Assembly: GCA_965116345.1 (NCBI GenBank)
Contig: OZ220680.1
Span: forward strand, 4,092,001 to 4,156,000
Length of the DNA: 64,000 bases
Direction: 5' to 3'
Source of the DNA: VXYL01 sp965116345
GTDB taxonomy: Bacteria > Pseudomonadota > Gammaproteobacteria > Pseudomonadales > Azotimanducaceae
Under the pieces are notes generated by a model. It worked only from the letters and a program-made list of their open reading frames with translations. It made no database searches and was not told where the DNA came from. Shown here piece by piece: positions 54,580 to 61,553 of the stretch (position 1 is its first letter; every line of letters starts with the position of its first letter). The position numbers and the translations under genes are program-made.

Positions 54580-54947
54580 CCCTTTTTCGCGGCTGCGGCC
54601 GCGTCCCGCCCGGCCGTCAGCCGCGCGTGACACAAGGCCTCGCTGACTTCGATCAACTCCGCCGTCAGCGCGCGCAGACGCTTGCACTCGGCGATCTGCG
54701 CGCGGGTTCGCGGCACCGCGTCCGCGGGAATCACGCGGTTCCTGGTCTTGCCCGCGACGGTGAACACCAGCGTCCACACCGGCCCATGGCCGCGGTCACC
54801 GGTGCGGGCGCAGTGGCAGGTGGGCTTGCCGCACTTGCGGAAGCGCTCCGTAAGCGTCCCGGGACGCAGGTCCCCCATCGCCGCCAGTTGTTCGAGGAGC
54901 CCCTCGCGTCGCGTCTCCAGTTCGGCGAGCGTGCCTGGCAAGGACAT
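54528..54947 (-). CDS. ISKra4 first ORF (orfA, DUF6788-like)
   Basis: A 139-residue protein with an ATG at 54947 preceded by GGAGG. MSLPGTLAELETRREGLLEQ is followed by a zinc-binding-like RKCGKPTCHCA motif, then GPVWTLVFTVAGKTRNRVIP. This is the small upstream protein of ISKra4 elements. It overlaps the transposase frame, and its C-terminus after KKGA is the zero-frame product when no frameshift occurs. Exact role in transposition is not established as far as I know. Confidence 0.8.
   Translation of the reverse strand: MSLPGTLAELETRREGLLEQLAAMGDLRPGTLTERFRKCGKPTCHCARTGDRGHGPVWTLVFTVAGKTRNRVIPADAVPRTRAQIAECKRLRALTAELIEVSEALCHARLTAGRDAAAAAKKGASRQPSRRRSAARSSG
54579..54585 (-). promoter_or_regulatory. 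-1 programmed frameshift heptamer A-AAG-GGG
   Basis: In the orfA frame the codons are AAA AAG GGG GCT. Slipping back one base gives AAA GGG GGC, which leads into the transposase frame. A_AAG_GGG fits the X_XXY_YYZ slippery pattern used by insertion sequences. Seen in sequence; function inferred. Confidence 0.72.
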
Positions 54948-54963
54948 GTCAGCCTCCAATCCA

Positions 54964-54988
54964 TCTGTCAAAACATTACTTTGACAGA
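54964..54988. repeat. Perfect 9-bp inverted repeat in the ISKra4 leader
   Basis: TCTGTCAAA - 7 nt - TTTGACAGA, 17 bp upstream of the orfA start. Each arm contains a TTGACA-like hexamer in opposite directions. It could be an operator or paired -35 boxes; no matching -10 was found. Confidence 0.55.
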
Positions 54989-55210
54989 AAACGCCGCCGA
55001 TCGCACCTGCGCCTTCACCCTCACACACAGTAAGCACATATCTGACGTACACCCAACCAGAACAGGCCAGAACAGGTCGCCGCCGCCGCATGCTTTTCAC
55101 GCTGTGAAAACGGCTGGTGTCCGACGATTGAAAGTGTCCGGAAACGTGGGGCGACGGTGTGCGCGCCGGCCCCGAAGGGCCGACGCGGTGCGGCGGTGGA
55201 GGACGGGCGC

Positions 55211-55540
55211 CTACAGCCAAGCCTGCGCCCAGGTGTGCCGGTAGCCCCAGCCCCGCGCCTCCCGTTCGAGGCGGCGCTGTTCCGGGGCGCGCGGCTGTCC
55301 CGTCCTGTGGTCGATCTCCTGCAGGGCGAGTCCGCCCGCGGAGGATCTGACCACGCGGTGGTCGAGGCAGCACGAGCCGCGGCGGGCGCAGCCGCATTGC
55401 GGCCAGCTGCCGGTCTCGCGCGCCTGCTCCGCCAGCCAGCAGAACAGGTCGCCCTCGTCCTCGAGCCCCATGCCCTCTGCGACCGCGCGGCCGTGGAGGC
55501 TGTCGTCGTCGACGACTTCCAGTCCAAACAGTGTGTCCAT
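55211..55540 (-). CDS. Small Cys-rich hypothetical protein
   Basis: A 109-residue protein; I chose the ATG at 55540 (GGGAGC upstream) over the longer frame from 55666, whose start lies in a terminator. It begins MDTLFGLEVVDDDSLHGRAV. A cysteine cluster in the middle (FCWLAEQ ... PQCGCARRGSCCLDHRVV) suggests metal binding. The end is W-G-Y-R-H-T-W-A-Q-A-W-L. I do not recognise a named family. It is the last gene of the minus-strand accessory cluster and is separated from the gene before it by a terminator and two strong hairpins, so it is probably transcribed on its own. Confidence 0.6.
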   Translation of the reverse strand: MDTLFGLEVVDDDSLHGRAVAEGMGLEDEGDLFCWLAEQARETGSWPQCGCARRGSCCLDHRVVRSSAGGLALQEIDHRTGQPRAPEQRRLEREARGWGYRHTWAQAWL

Positions 55541-55570
55541 GATGAACGCTCCCTTGGACCGTCGGAGCGG

Positions 55571-55596
55571 ACCCGTCGGGCGCCGCCCCGACGGGT
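55571..55596 (-). other. Stable leader hairpin upstream of the Cys-rich gene
   Basis: ACCCGTCGGG - 6 nt - CCCGACGGGT forms a perfect 10-bp stem in the 5' leader. A second stem GGGCC-TTGC-GGCCC lies at about 55602-55615. No poly-U follows, so these look like leader structure rather than terminators. Confidence 0.6.
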
Positions 55597-55648
55597 TGAG
55601 TGGGCCTTGCGGCCCGGTTGTGTCGACGCCGCTCGCGCGGCGCACTGC

Positions 55649-55678
55649 GAAAAAGAAAGGGGGCACTGCTGCCCCCTT
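55649..55678 (-). terminator. Rho-independent terminator after the 81-residue gene
   Basis: On the minus strand AAGGGGGCA - GCAG - TGCCCCCTT (perfect 9-bp stem, 55678-55657) is followed at once by TCTTTTTC. It lies about 29 bp past the stop at 55707. Confidence 0.88.
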
Positions 55679-55706
55679 CCACCGTCACGGCTTCGACGCG
55701 CTGGGC

Positions 55707-55952
55707 TCAGCTGGCCTGGCTCTCCTCGCGCGGACGCGGGGGGAGCGCGACGAGTTGTCCGCTGACCGAGATACCTTCGGTGATCTCGATGTTGAAGCCG
55801 GCACCCTTCCGATGCGGGAAGGCGGCGCCGACGCGCGTGTAGCTCGTCTTCTCCTCGCCGTCGTTGCCCTGGTAGTTCTCGGTGACGAAAACGCCCAGGT
55901 ACTTCGGCATGGCCGGAGCCTGTTCGGACTTGGCGGTCCTTCGTGTTGCCAT
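55707..55952 (-). CDS. Conserved small hypothetical protein
   Basis: An 81-residue protein; the ATG at 55952 is preceded by GAGGAGAGACC. After a basic N-terminus (MATRRTAKSEQAP) comes MPKYLGVFVTENYQGNDGEE, then TSYTRVGAAFPHRKGAGFNI, then a hydrophobic/acidic end with SGQLVALPPRP. The alternation of short strands suggests a small beta-barrel. The V-G-A-A-F-P-H-x-x-G-x-G-F-N-I block is common in small plasmid- and ICE-borne proteins. I cannot assign a function. It is followed by a clear terminator, so it ends a transcript. Confidence 0.7.
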   Translation of the reverse strand: MATRRTAKSEQAPAMPKYLGVFVTENYQGNDGEEKTSYTRVGAAFPHRKGAGFNIEITEGISVSGQLVALPPRPREESQAS

Positions 55953-56193
55953 TGGTCTCTCCTCAAGCAGTTGACGAAAAGACCCGTCGTTGCCAACCTC
56001 CCCTTCGGGGCGGATCAGCCCCTCCGGGTCGGTTTGACGTGTGCTCACAACGCCCGTTTCCGTGGCGACGTCCGCATGGGCGGACAAGTAAGCGGGCTCG
56101 TTGTAGCGCCCTCCGCAGGGGCCGTCAAGCGTCGCGTGTTGAGCATCTGGTAAGCGGAAAGTCTCGCGAAAACGCGCGGCGCGGCGGGCGGTC

Positions 56194-56610
56194 TCAGTGG
56201 GTCTCGAAACTTTTTTCGAGCTGTCCGGCGGCCCACAGCGCAGCGCGCGCGAGCACCTCGGCATGGCACGGACGCCTCGGCCAGCACCAGCACGCGAGAG
56301 GCTTGTGCGCGAGAGCGGCGAGATCCTCCAGCGGCATCTCGCCGGACCGGATGCGCCGCCAGAGGTCGTGGCGGTAAAGTTCGACGACCCGGTCGCGGTC
56401 GCCGTACCTTCTGCCGATCGGGTAAGGATTGCCGTACTTCGTGGAGCGGTCCACCCGGACGATGCCTTGCGCCAGCAAAGCCTCCGGGCTGGTGTCGCCG
56501 GCGATGTGGCGCAGGTTGAGGATCTTCGCCCCGCCGGCATGGAGGTGGAACAGGGCGTGGGCGTCGCCGGCGGACAGGCGTTCCGGCTTGCGGCGGGCGG
56601 TTGTGGACAT
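56194..56610 (-). CDS. DUF4326 domain protein
   Basis: A 138-residue protein; the ATG at 56610 follows CGGAGACCGATC. Residues about 50-135 carry the DUF4326 signature: R-V-D-R-S-T-K-Y-G-N-P-Y-P-I-G, then G-D-R-D-R-V-V-E-L-Y-R, then A-H-K-P-L-A-C-W-C-W-P-R-R-P-C-H-A-E-V-L. The C-W-C and P-C-H residues are the conserved Cys/His set. The family is common in phages and plasmids and its biochemical role is not established to my knowledge. The 5' leader holds copy 1 of the repeated GTCAAGGC element. Confidence 0.88.
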   Translation of the reverse strand: MSTTARRKPERLSAGDAHALFHLHAGGAKILNLRHIAGDTSPEALLAQGIVRVDRSTKYGNPYPIGRRYGDRDRVVELYRHDLWRRIRSGEMPLEDLAALAHKPLACWCWPRRPCHAEVLARAALWAAGQLEKSFETH

Positions 56611-56663
56611 GATCGGTCTCCGGCTGTCGATTTCCGACGCTCGGGGCCGCGCCGGGGAGCGGC

Positions 56664-56745
56664 CGGTCAAGGCCGCCGCCGGGGGTTCTGGCGGACTCGG
56701 TTGGGCGAAACGGCGCGGGCGGCGCCCGCAGGGTCGCCTTGACGG
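56664..56745 (-). repeat. Repeated intergenic leader element, copy 1 (upstream of DUF4326)
   Basis: Inverted-repeat arms CGGTCAAGGC (56664-56673) and GCCTTGACGG (56736-56745), with GGCGGCGCCCGCAGGG before the right arm. Conservation with copies 2 and 3 continues about 25 bp beyond the right arm (CAGGCTCGAAGGAA here). Confidence 0.8.
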
Positions 56746-56800
56746 GCCGCGGGCGCGGGCCAGGCTCGAAGGAATCGACGCCGCGAGCGGCGTTGCCGGA

Positions 56801-57043
56801 TCAGCCCGCCTTCCGCAGCTCCTCGCGCACGACGCGGCGCAGCGTGTCCTCGAGTTCGTCGGCGGCGAGGTGCTCGCGCAGCGCCTGGTTGATGGCGGTC
56901 TGGTAGCCGCGGCCGGTGTCGGCGGCCCGGGCGCGGAACGCCGACAGGATGTCCCGGTCGAGCAGGATCGTGATGCGTGTCTTGCCGGGCTGTTTCAGGG
57001 CCGCGCCGCGGGCGGCGTCGGCGAGGTCATATTCCTTGCGCAT
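56801..57043 (-). CDS. brnA: BrnA-type antitoxin
   Basis: An 80-residue protein. A short N-terminal toxin-binding segment is followed by a ribbon-helix-helix-like domain (K-T-R-I-T-I-L-L-D-R-D-I-L-S-A-F-R, then G-R-G-Y-Q-T-A-I-N-Q-A-L-R-E). It is encoded directly after brnT with a 17-bp overlap, the normal toxin-antitoxin order. The family member neutralises BrnT and represses the shared promoter with it. Length and motifs are normal. Confidence 0.9.
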   Translation of the reverse strand: MRKEYDLADAARGAALKQPGKTRITILLDRDILSAFRARAADTGRGYQTAINQALREHLAADELEDTLRRVVREELRKAG

Positions 57044-57299
57044 AGGCTTCCTTCTCTCTGCGGGTTGCGGGGCGGGCGGAAATCAGCCGGGCGTCGTCGC
57101 CGCGCCAGGCGTAGACCACCGCGACGATCCTGCCGAGCGCGTCGGCCCCGACGGTGACGAACCGCGTTTCGCCCTCGGCGTCCGGATCCTCGCGGGTGAG
57201 GCCAGCGGGATCCCAGAGCGCCAGTTCGGCTTCCTCGAAGGCGACGCCGTGCCGGGCGAGGTTGGCGCGGGCCTTGGCGGGGTCCCAGTTGGTTTCCAC
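57027..57299 (-). CDS. brnT: BrnT-type ribonuclease toxin
   Basis: A 90-residue RelE-fold ribonuclease toxin: the start E-T-N-W-D-P-A-K-A-R-A-N-L, the R-H-G-V-A-F-E-E-A block, R-F-V-T-V-G-A-D-A-L-G-R-I-V-A-V-V-Y, and the R-L-I-S-A-R-P-A-T-R-R-E-K-E-A-Y end typical of BrnT. The only start that gives the family N-terminus is the GTG at 57299. No ribosome-binding site precedes it. A perfect TATAAT sits 7 bp upstream, so the message is probably leaderless. Confidence 0.9.
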   Translation of the reverse strand: METNWDPAKARANLARHGVAFEEAELALWDPAGLTREDPDAEGETRFVTVGADALGRIVAVVYAWRGDDARLISARPATRREKEAYAQGI

Positions 57300-57305
57300 A
57301 GGTAT

Positions 57306-57336
57306 ATTATATGTATGAACGTATGTATTTCGTCAA
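57306..57336 (-). promoter_or_regulatory. brnTA promoter with CATAC direct repeats
   Basis: On the minus strand TTGACG (57336-57331), a 19-bp spacer, and a perfect TATAAT (57311-57306). The expected transcription start falls on or next to the GTG start codon at 57299. The spacer holds CATAC-GTT-CATAC (57325-57313), a likely BrnA operator. Confidence 0.72.
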
Positions 57337-57353
57337 CTGGCGCGCGGCGGTGC

Positions 57354-57911
57354 TCAGGGGATCCGGGTCGGGGCCACGGGGCGCCGGGGATGGCGCTTGA
57401 GGCGCCAGAGCACCACGGACCAGCGGGTGGGATCGGCGTCCAGCACCCGGTGCTGGTGCTTGCAGTCGAAGTCGAGGACCTCGCCTCCGGAGAGGCGCAG
57501 CGAGACGGGATCGGCGGCGCGACCGTTGGCGGAGTCGCGCGCGCGGTCGAGCTCGAAGGTGCAGGGACCGAGATTGACGAGCAAGGCGCGGGCGTGCGCG
57601 TAGGACGCGTCGCGGTGCCAGGCGATGCCGCGGTCGCCATGCACGGCGAGCCCGACCTGCGGAACGGTGTCCGCGTCGATGCGCCGCCAGACCGCCACCA
57701 GCCAGGGCCAGAGCCGGTGCGATGCCAGTCCGGCCCGCCAGGGCTGCGTGGGGCCGAGCGGGGCCTCGACCTGGAGCCAGGCGCGCCGCCGGCCTTTGGC
57801 GTAGTTCGAGACGTCCGGGGCGAGGTGTGGCGCGACGTGGCGATCGAGGTGGTCGACGACGGTGCGGACGGTGTCCGTGTCGATGCGCAGGGCGTGGCGG
57901 ATGCAGGTCAT
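57354..57911 (-). CDS. 2OG-Fe(II) oxygenase-like protein
   Basis: A 185-residue protein. The ATG at 57911 follows CGGGAG; the open frame is longer, but this start has the ribosome-binding site. The C-terminal half has the oxygenase iron-site pattern: His99-x-Asp101 in GIAWHRDASYAHA, a distal His (152 or 154) in DFDCKHQHRVLDADP, and Arg163 for the oxoglutarate carboxylate (PTRWSVVLWRLK). Spacing resembles small AlkB-like and phage/plasmid oxygenases. The substrate is unknown. It lies between brnTA and a decayed toxin-antitoxin pair. Confidence 0.65.
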   Translation of the reverse strand: MTCIRHALRIDTDTVRTVVDHLDRHVAPHLAPDVSNYAKGRRRAWLQVEAPLGPTQPWRAGLASHRLWPWLVAVWRRIDADTVPQVGLAVHGDRGIAWHRDASYAHARALLVNLGPCTFELDRARDSANGRAADPVSLRLSGGEVLDFDCKHQHRVLDADPTRWSVVLWRLKRHPRRPVAPTRIP

Positions 57912-58119
57912 GACGTGTCTACTCCCGAGGGTGGCGGTGTTGCCGCCGGGAGGGACGGCCCGTGCCGCTCGGCGCGCAGGGCCGCCGTCAGGCGCCGGCC
58001 GCAAGGCCGGTTGCCTTGCGCGACGACGGGCGGGCCGTCAGGGTGGCCGGGGAACGCCCGCCCCGAGCGCCCGGCACGGGTAGGACGGGCGGGAGACCGG
58101 CACGCTTTTTTTCGCGCCG

Positions 58120-58580
58120 TCAGGCGGGGAGGAGGTCGTCCACGGCGACGCGGAGCGCGTCGGCGAGTGCGCGCAGGGTCCGGACGGAGCCGGTGGAGCG
58201 CCCGGCCTCGATGTCCGCGATCTGGACGCGGTTGACGCCCGAAACGCGGGCCAGTGCGGACTGGGACAGGCCGCGGTGCTCCGCCAGACCTTGAGCGGAC
58301 TGGCGCCGTCGATCAGCCGGTCGGCGACGGCCGCGGGAACGAGCTCCTCCGTGCCGGCCTCGATGCGCTTGCGGCCCGCGAGCGCGGTCTGGAGGTCGAT
58401 GAATTCGTCCTCGGCGGCGCACAGCCGGTCGTATTCCACGCGGGGGATGGTGACGTTGCGTGCCTGCGACGACGGATCCTCGGCATAGGCGCGGATCCTG
58501 CCGCGGATGCGGTCGGCGAGGTTGGCGGGCATGCGGGCGAGTGTGCTCACGGCGGCGCGGCTGTAGGCGATCTCCTTCAC
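58120..58580 (-). pseudogene. Decayed RelE/Xre toxin-antitoxin locus (fusion plus frameshift)
   Basis: From the GTG at 58580 the frame encodes a RelE-like N-terminus (KEIAYSRAAVSTLARMPANL, A-D-R-I-R-G-R-I-R-A-Y-A). This joins abruptly after N-V-T to an antitoxin-type N-terminus (IPRVEYDRLCAAEDEFIDLQ ... ELVPAAVADRLIDGASPLKV). At about 58280-58282 one base is missing. The helix-turn-helix domain (HRGLSQSALARVSGVNRVQI, A-D-I-E-A-G-R-S-T-G-S-V) continues in another frame to the stop at 58120. The toxin C-terminus was deleted, fusing the genes, and the antitoxin is frameshifted. A sequencing error could explain the single base but not the fusion. Confidence 0.75.
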
Positions 58581-58611
58581 GGTCGAAGTGTGGTTGTGCG
58601 CTACAGGCGCG

Positions 58612-59436
58612 TCAAAGGCGGCGCGGGCGGGCGGACGCGGCGAGCACGTCGGCCCAGTCCGCGCGGTGGCGCGACGGCAGGTCGATGCGCACTTCGATGC
58701 CGGCGTCGCGCGCGCGGCGCTCGAGCTGCTCGGCGGCCAGCAGTCCGGGGCCGTCGAAGTCGGCGGCCACGGCGAGCCACGCGAGACCCTCCGGAAGCGG
58801 GGCGTGCTTCATGCCGGCGGCCGACAGCGCCGCCCAGGTGGGCGTGCCGGTGAGCGCCGCGTAGGCGAGCGCGGTCTCGATGCCCTCGGCCACGGCGAGG
58901 ACGCCGCCGTCCATGGCGGCAAGGCGCACCGCGGCGCCGCGGACGGGGCCGTAGGTGCGGCGGTCGCGGCCGGGCAGGGTCGTTGCGTGCAGGCCGCGCA
59001 GGCGGCGGTCGAGCGACACGCGGGCCAGCATCCGGCGGCGCCGGCGGTCCCAGCGCAGTTCGGGCGGCCATGGCGGCGCCAGACCCCGGGCGCGCAGGTA
59101 GCGGTCGGCGGGCGTGGCGGCGACGGGCGCGGCGCGGTTCCAGACCCCGGCGATCCAGCGCGGCGGCGAACGGTCGTCCGCGGGACGCGGCGGGAGATCG
59201 GGAGACGGGGAGCGCTGGCGCACGAGGATCCGCGAGGCGAGCAGCCCGTCGCGGACATCGACGGGATCGCAGCCGGCGTGGCAGTGCCAGACCGGGGCCC
59301 GGTCGCCCTGGCGGATGGCCAGGGTCTCCGGCGAGCTGTCGTGGACCGGGCACGGCAGGCGCAGTTCCGCGCCGCGCGCCACGGCCCCGGCGGCGCGGGC
59401 GGCGCGCTCGTCGAGGGTGTACGGGGAATCGCGCAC
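58612..59436 (-). CDS. Toprim-domain protein with primase-type zinc finger
   Basis: A 274-residue protein from a GTG at 59436 with AGGTAGG upstream. The N-terminal zinc finger has Cys29, His32, Cys52 and Cys56 (LPCPVHDSS ... WHCHAGCD). The middle contains a primase-like R-Y-L-R-A-R-G-L block. The C-terminal Toprim domain shows Glu184 in AVAEGIETALAYAAL and Asp226-x-Asp228 in AVAADFDGPGLLAAEQ. This layout is that of plasmid and phage primase-like Toprim_3 proteins, suggesting a role in element replication or transfer-strand priming. The helicase part seen in larger relatives is absent. Confidence 0.85.
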   Translation of the reverse strand: MRDSPYTLDERAARAAGAVARGAELRLPCPVHDSSPETLAIRQGDRAPVWHCHAGCDPVDVRDGLLASRILVRQRSPSPDLPPRPADDRSPPRWIAGVWNRAAPVAATPADRYLRARGLAPPWPPELRWDRRRRRMLARVSLDRRLRGLHATTLPGRDRRTYGPVRGAAVRLAAMDGGVLAVAEGIETALAYAALTGTPTWAALSAAGMKHAPLPEGLAWLAVAADFDGPGLLAAEQLERRARDAGIEVRIDLPSRHRADWADVLAASARPRRL

Positions 59437-59442
59437 GGCGGC

Positions 59443-60237
59443 CTACCTCGCAAGCCCCGGCACCCGCCCGAGGACGGCGTCGCGGACCACCCGGGGCACG
59501 AGGGCGAGCGCGGCGGCGTTGCGTTCGGGCGGCGTGCGCGGGGACAGGTTGACGCACGGGATGTCGAGCGACGCGGCGGTCCTGAGCGTGTGGCCGGTGC
59601 CGCCCGCCTCGCGCCCGACCGGCAGGCCGTTCGGCGTGTAGGCGATCACCGCGCGCACCGGCAGCGTCCCGCCGTCGTCGTCGAGCGCCCCGGCCAGTAT
59701 CGAGACGTTGCGCAGGAACAGAGCGCGGGCGCCGCGGCTGCAGTGCTTCCAGTTCGGGTGGTGCTCTTGTGCGAGGTCGGCGTAGCTGTGGCCCGCGACG
59801 GTCTCCGTGGCGTTCGGATGGACGATGTCGATGTCGGTCTCGGGATCGCGGCCCGGACGGTAGCCGTTGTAGCCGGGCCAGGGCGTGTGGACGGTGATCG
59901 GGGCGTCGGTGCGCAGCGCGCCGTTCTCGAAGGCTTTGTCGGCCCCGCGCGCGCCGCCGGAGGACAGCGCGGTGCCGGCGTCGCCTAGGGTCTGCGCGAT
60001 GTCGCCCATGGCGTCGAGGACTTCCGGCGGCGTGCGGCGCGACCCGACGCCGGCGTAGGCGAACGACTCGGCCCGGGGTTCCGCGTCGGCAAGCAGCTGG
60101 CGCAGCTGGGCGTGGGTCGCGGGGTTGAAGTCCTCGGGGCGGAGCTGTCCGGCGGCCAGGTCGCGGCACAGGGCCTCGAGCGTGCGGTTGGCGTTGGCGA
60201 TGGCCGCGCGTCGGTCGATGGAAGGTTGTTCGTTCAT
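59443..60237 (-). CDS. SLOG-superfamily (DprA/LOG-like) nucleotide-binding protein
   Basis: A 264-residue protein; the ATG at 60237 follows GAGGAGACTCC. Residues 61-125 have the Rossmann-like SLOG signature: YAGVGSRRTPPEVLDAMGDI, then A-L-S-S-G-G-A-R-G-A-D-K-A-F-E, then P-W-P-G-Y-N-G-Y. Residues 190-264 continue the fold (V-R-A-V-I-A-Y-T-P-N-G, G-G-T-G-H-T-L-R-T-A, I-P-C-V-N-L). SLOG domains bind or process nucleotides and are frequent in phages, plasmids and defence operons. The substrate here is unknown. The gene lies 6 bp upstream of the Toprim gene, probably co-transcribed, and its leader has copy 2 of the repeated element. Confidence 0.85.
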   Translation of the reverse strand: MNEQPSIDRRAAIANANRTLEALCRDLAAGQLRPEDFNPATHAQLRQLLADAEPRAESFAYAGVGSRRTPPEVLDAMGDIAQTLGDAGTALSSGGARGADKAFENGALRTDAPITVHTPWPGYNGYRPGRDPETDIDIVHPNATETVAGHSYADLAQEHHPNWKHCSRGARALFLRNVSILAGALDDDGGTLPVRAVIAYTPNGLPVGREAGGTGHTLRTAASLDIPCVNLSPRTPPERNAAALALVPRVVRDAVLGRVPGLAR

Positions 60238-60294
60238 GGAGTCTCCTCGTGGGGTGGCGCTTTCCCGGTTCCGGGGTCCGCGCCGCGAAGCCGC

Positions 60295-60381
60295 CGGTCA
60301 AGGCTGCCGCCGATTGCGGGCTCCTTCCCGCTTCGGTGGCGCGGCCGGGGGTCGGCGGCACCCGCAGGGTCGCCTTGACGG
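60295..60381 (-). repeat. Repeated intergenic leader element, copy 2 (upstream of SLOG gene)
   Basis: Arms CGGTCAAGGC (60295-60304) and GCCTTGACGG (60372-60381), with GGCGGCACCCGCAGGG before the right arm. The flank GCGGACCAGGCTCGGTGGAA (60391-60410) matches copy 1 closely. Confidence 0.8.
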
Positions 60382-60442
60382 GCGGCGGGCGCGGACCAGG
60401 CTCGGTGGAAGGCGCCCGCCCCCGCAGATGGCATCGGATGCG

Positions 60443-60856
60443 CTACTCGGGGCGGCAGGCGATGGTCTGGCGCACCAGCACGCGGCGGTGCGGCGCGGTG
60501 GCGGCGGGCTGCGGCCGGCGGTCGTACATCCATCCGGAGTCGGCGATCTCGCCGTTCCCGACCGCGACGAAGTGGTGCCGCACGACCAGCACGAACGAGT
60601 CGGCGAAGGTGTCGTGGCCGTGCAGCCAGGCGGCCAGGGACGGCCGCGCGGCGCGCCGGTGCAGGGTGCGCTCGCAGCGCCAGCCGGCCAGCGCCATGGC
60701 GGCCATGAGCTCGTAGCCCTGGATCCCGTGGATCTGGGAGCGCCCGGTGACCTCGCGCAGCAGCGCCGCGCAGTCGTGGGTGGGCAGGCCGGTGACGGCG
60801 GCGATGGCGCAGGGGCCGCACTTGCCGGCGCGGCCGACGATGCGGTGGAGCCTCAT
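60443..60856 (-). CDS. Predicted cysteine-peptidase-like small protein
   Basis: A 137-residue protein, ATG at 60856, overlapping the upstream gene's stop by 4 bp (ATGA), so translationally coupled to it. Near the start is GKCGPCAIAAVTGLPTHDC. Near residues 94-107 is R-H-H-F-V-A-V-G-N-G-E-I-A-D-S-G. A Cys in a CGPCA-type helix followed later by His-Phe-V-A-V and an Asp is the papain/C39-like order. Related small proteins occur in phage genomes. No protease target can be inferred and catalysis is untested. Confidence 0.6.
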   Translation of the reverse strand: MRLHRIVGRAGKCGPCAIAAVTGLPTHDCAALLREVTGRSQIHGIQGYELMAAMALAGWRCERTLHRRAARPSLAAWLHGHDTFADSFVLVVRHHFVAVGNGEIADSGWMYDRRPQPAATAPHRRVLVRQTIACRPE

Positions 60857-61536
60857 GGTGCGGCCTCCGCGGTTCCGGCCGCGTTCAGCGCGGCGTCGAG
60901 GGGTTCGTCGAGGGGATGGCCGAGCCGCACGCTCTCGGTCACCGCGGCGGCGATGTCGCGGTCGACGCCGAACAGGTGGCGGACGGTGTCGGCGAAGAGA
61001 TCGGGATGGCGGTCGGCCAGGCTGTGCAGCGCGGCGGTGGCGGCCGGCGGGCGACCGTCCTCGCGCAGCCGCTCGCAGGCGGACTCCATGGCGTGCTCGT
61101 AGCCGTACCCGTAACCCTCCTCCTGCGCCGCGTCGAGCTGCGCGGCGATCAGCGCGTGCGGGAACTCGACGACGTCGTAGTCGGTGCGGACGGCGCTGCG
61201 CGGACGCGGGGTGGGCGGGGTCGCCGCGAGAACGTCGCGGTCGGCCTCGGCGGCGGCCCGCACCGGGTGCAGTGAGAGCGCGACCGGCGGGCGGTCTCCG
61301 GGCGGCCAGGTGGAGGCGACGACTCCAAAAGAAACCTGATCCTCGAGGACCGGCGGCATGAGGTGGCCGGAGGGGCGATGGGGGCACTGCCGCCAGGGGC
61401 AGGTGTCGGCGTCGGTTCGCTCGGCGGGGCGGCCGAGGTCGGCGCGGTCGAGGCGGCGCAGGATGCGGCCGCGGCGGCTCGACAGGCAGGTCTGGCCGCA
61501 CAGGTGGCACGGCGCGGGAAGCTGGATGCGGGTCAT
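60853..61536 (-). CDS. Hypothetical protein with N-terminal Cys cluster
   Basis: A 227-residue protein; the ATG at 61536 follows GGAGAACC. The N-terminus has a likely zinc site (P-C-H-L-C-G-Q-T-C ... D-T-C-P-W-R-Q-C-P-H). The C-terminal part is helical and acidic (FPHALIAAQLDAAQEEGYGY, then L-F-G-V-D-R-D-I-A-A-A-V-T-E-S-V). I do not recognise a family. It overlaps the cysteine-peptidase-like gene by 4 bp and is 17 bp from the NADAR gene, so all three are probably one transcript. Confidence 0.65.
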   Translation of the reverse strand: MTRIQLPAPCHLCGQTCLSSRRGRILRRLDRADLGRPAERTDADTCPWRQCPHRPSGHLMPPVLEDQVSFGVVASTWPPGDRPPVALSLHPVRAAAEADRDVLAATPPTPRPRSAVRTDYDVVEFPHALIAAQLDAAQEEGYGYGYEHAMESACERLREDGRPPAATAALHSLADRHPDLFADTVRHLFGVDRDIAAAVTESVRLGHPLDEPLDAALNAAGTAEAAP

Positions 61537-61553
61537 GGTGTGGTTCTCCGGTT

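Larger units (their letters stand above)
53217..55054 (-). mobile_element. ISKra4-family insertion sequence, about 1.84 kb
   Basis: Bounded by imperfect inverted repeats (53217-53238 GGGTGCACGTCAGATTTGTG; 55033-55054, ending ATCTGACGTACACCC). It contains two overlapping minus-strand frames matching the first ORF and the transposase of ISKra4 elements. No flanking target duplication is evident (GTCTTGGCGCC against AACCAGAACAGG), which fits a deletion next to one end. Confidence 0.85.

Noticed and set aside
55055..55210. Continuation of the P4 integrase after the ISKra4 element
   Set aside because: No frame gives the expected Y-P-x-x-T-L-x-x-A-R sequence; the stretch shows no gene or clear structure.
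57940..58110. Fourth copy of the repeated GTCAAGGC leader element
   Set aside because: GC-rich with GCCGTCAGG-like pieces, but lacks the GGTCAAGGC and GCCTTGACGG arms and the GCCCGCAGGG block.
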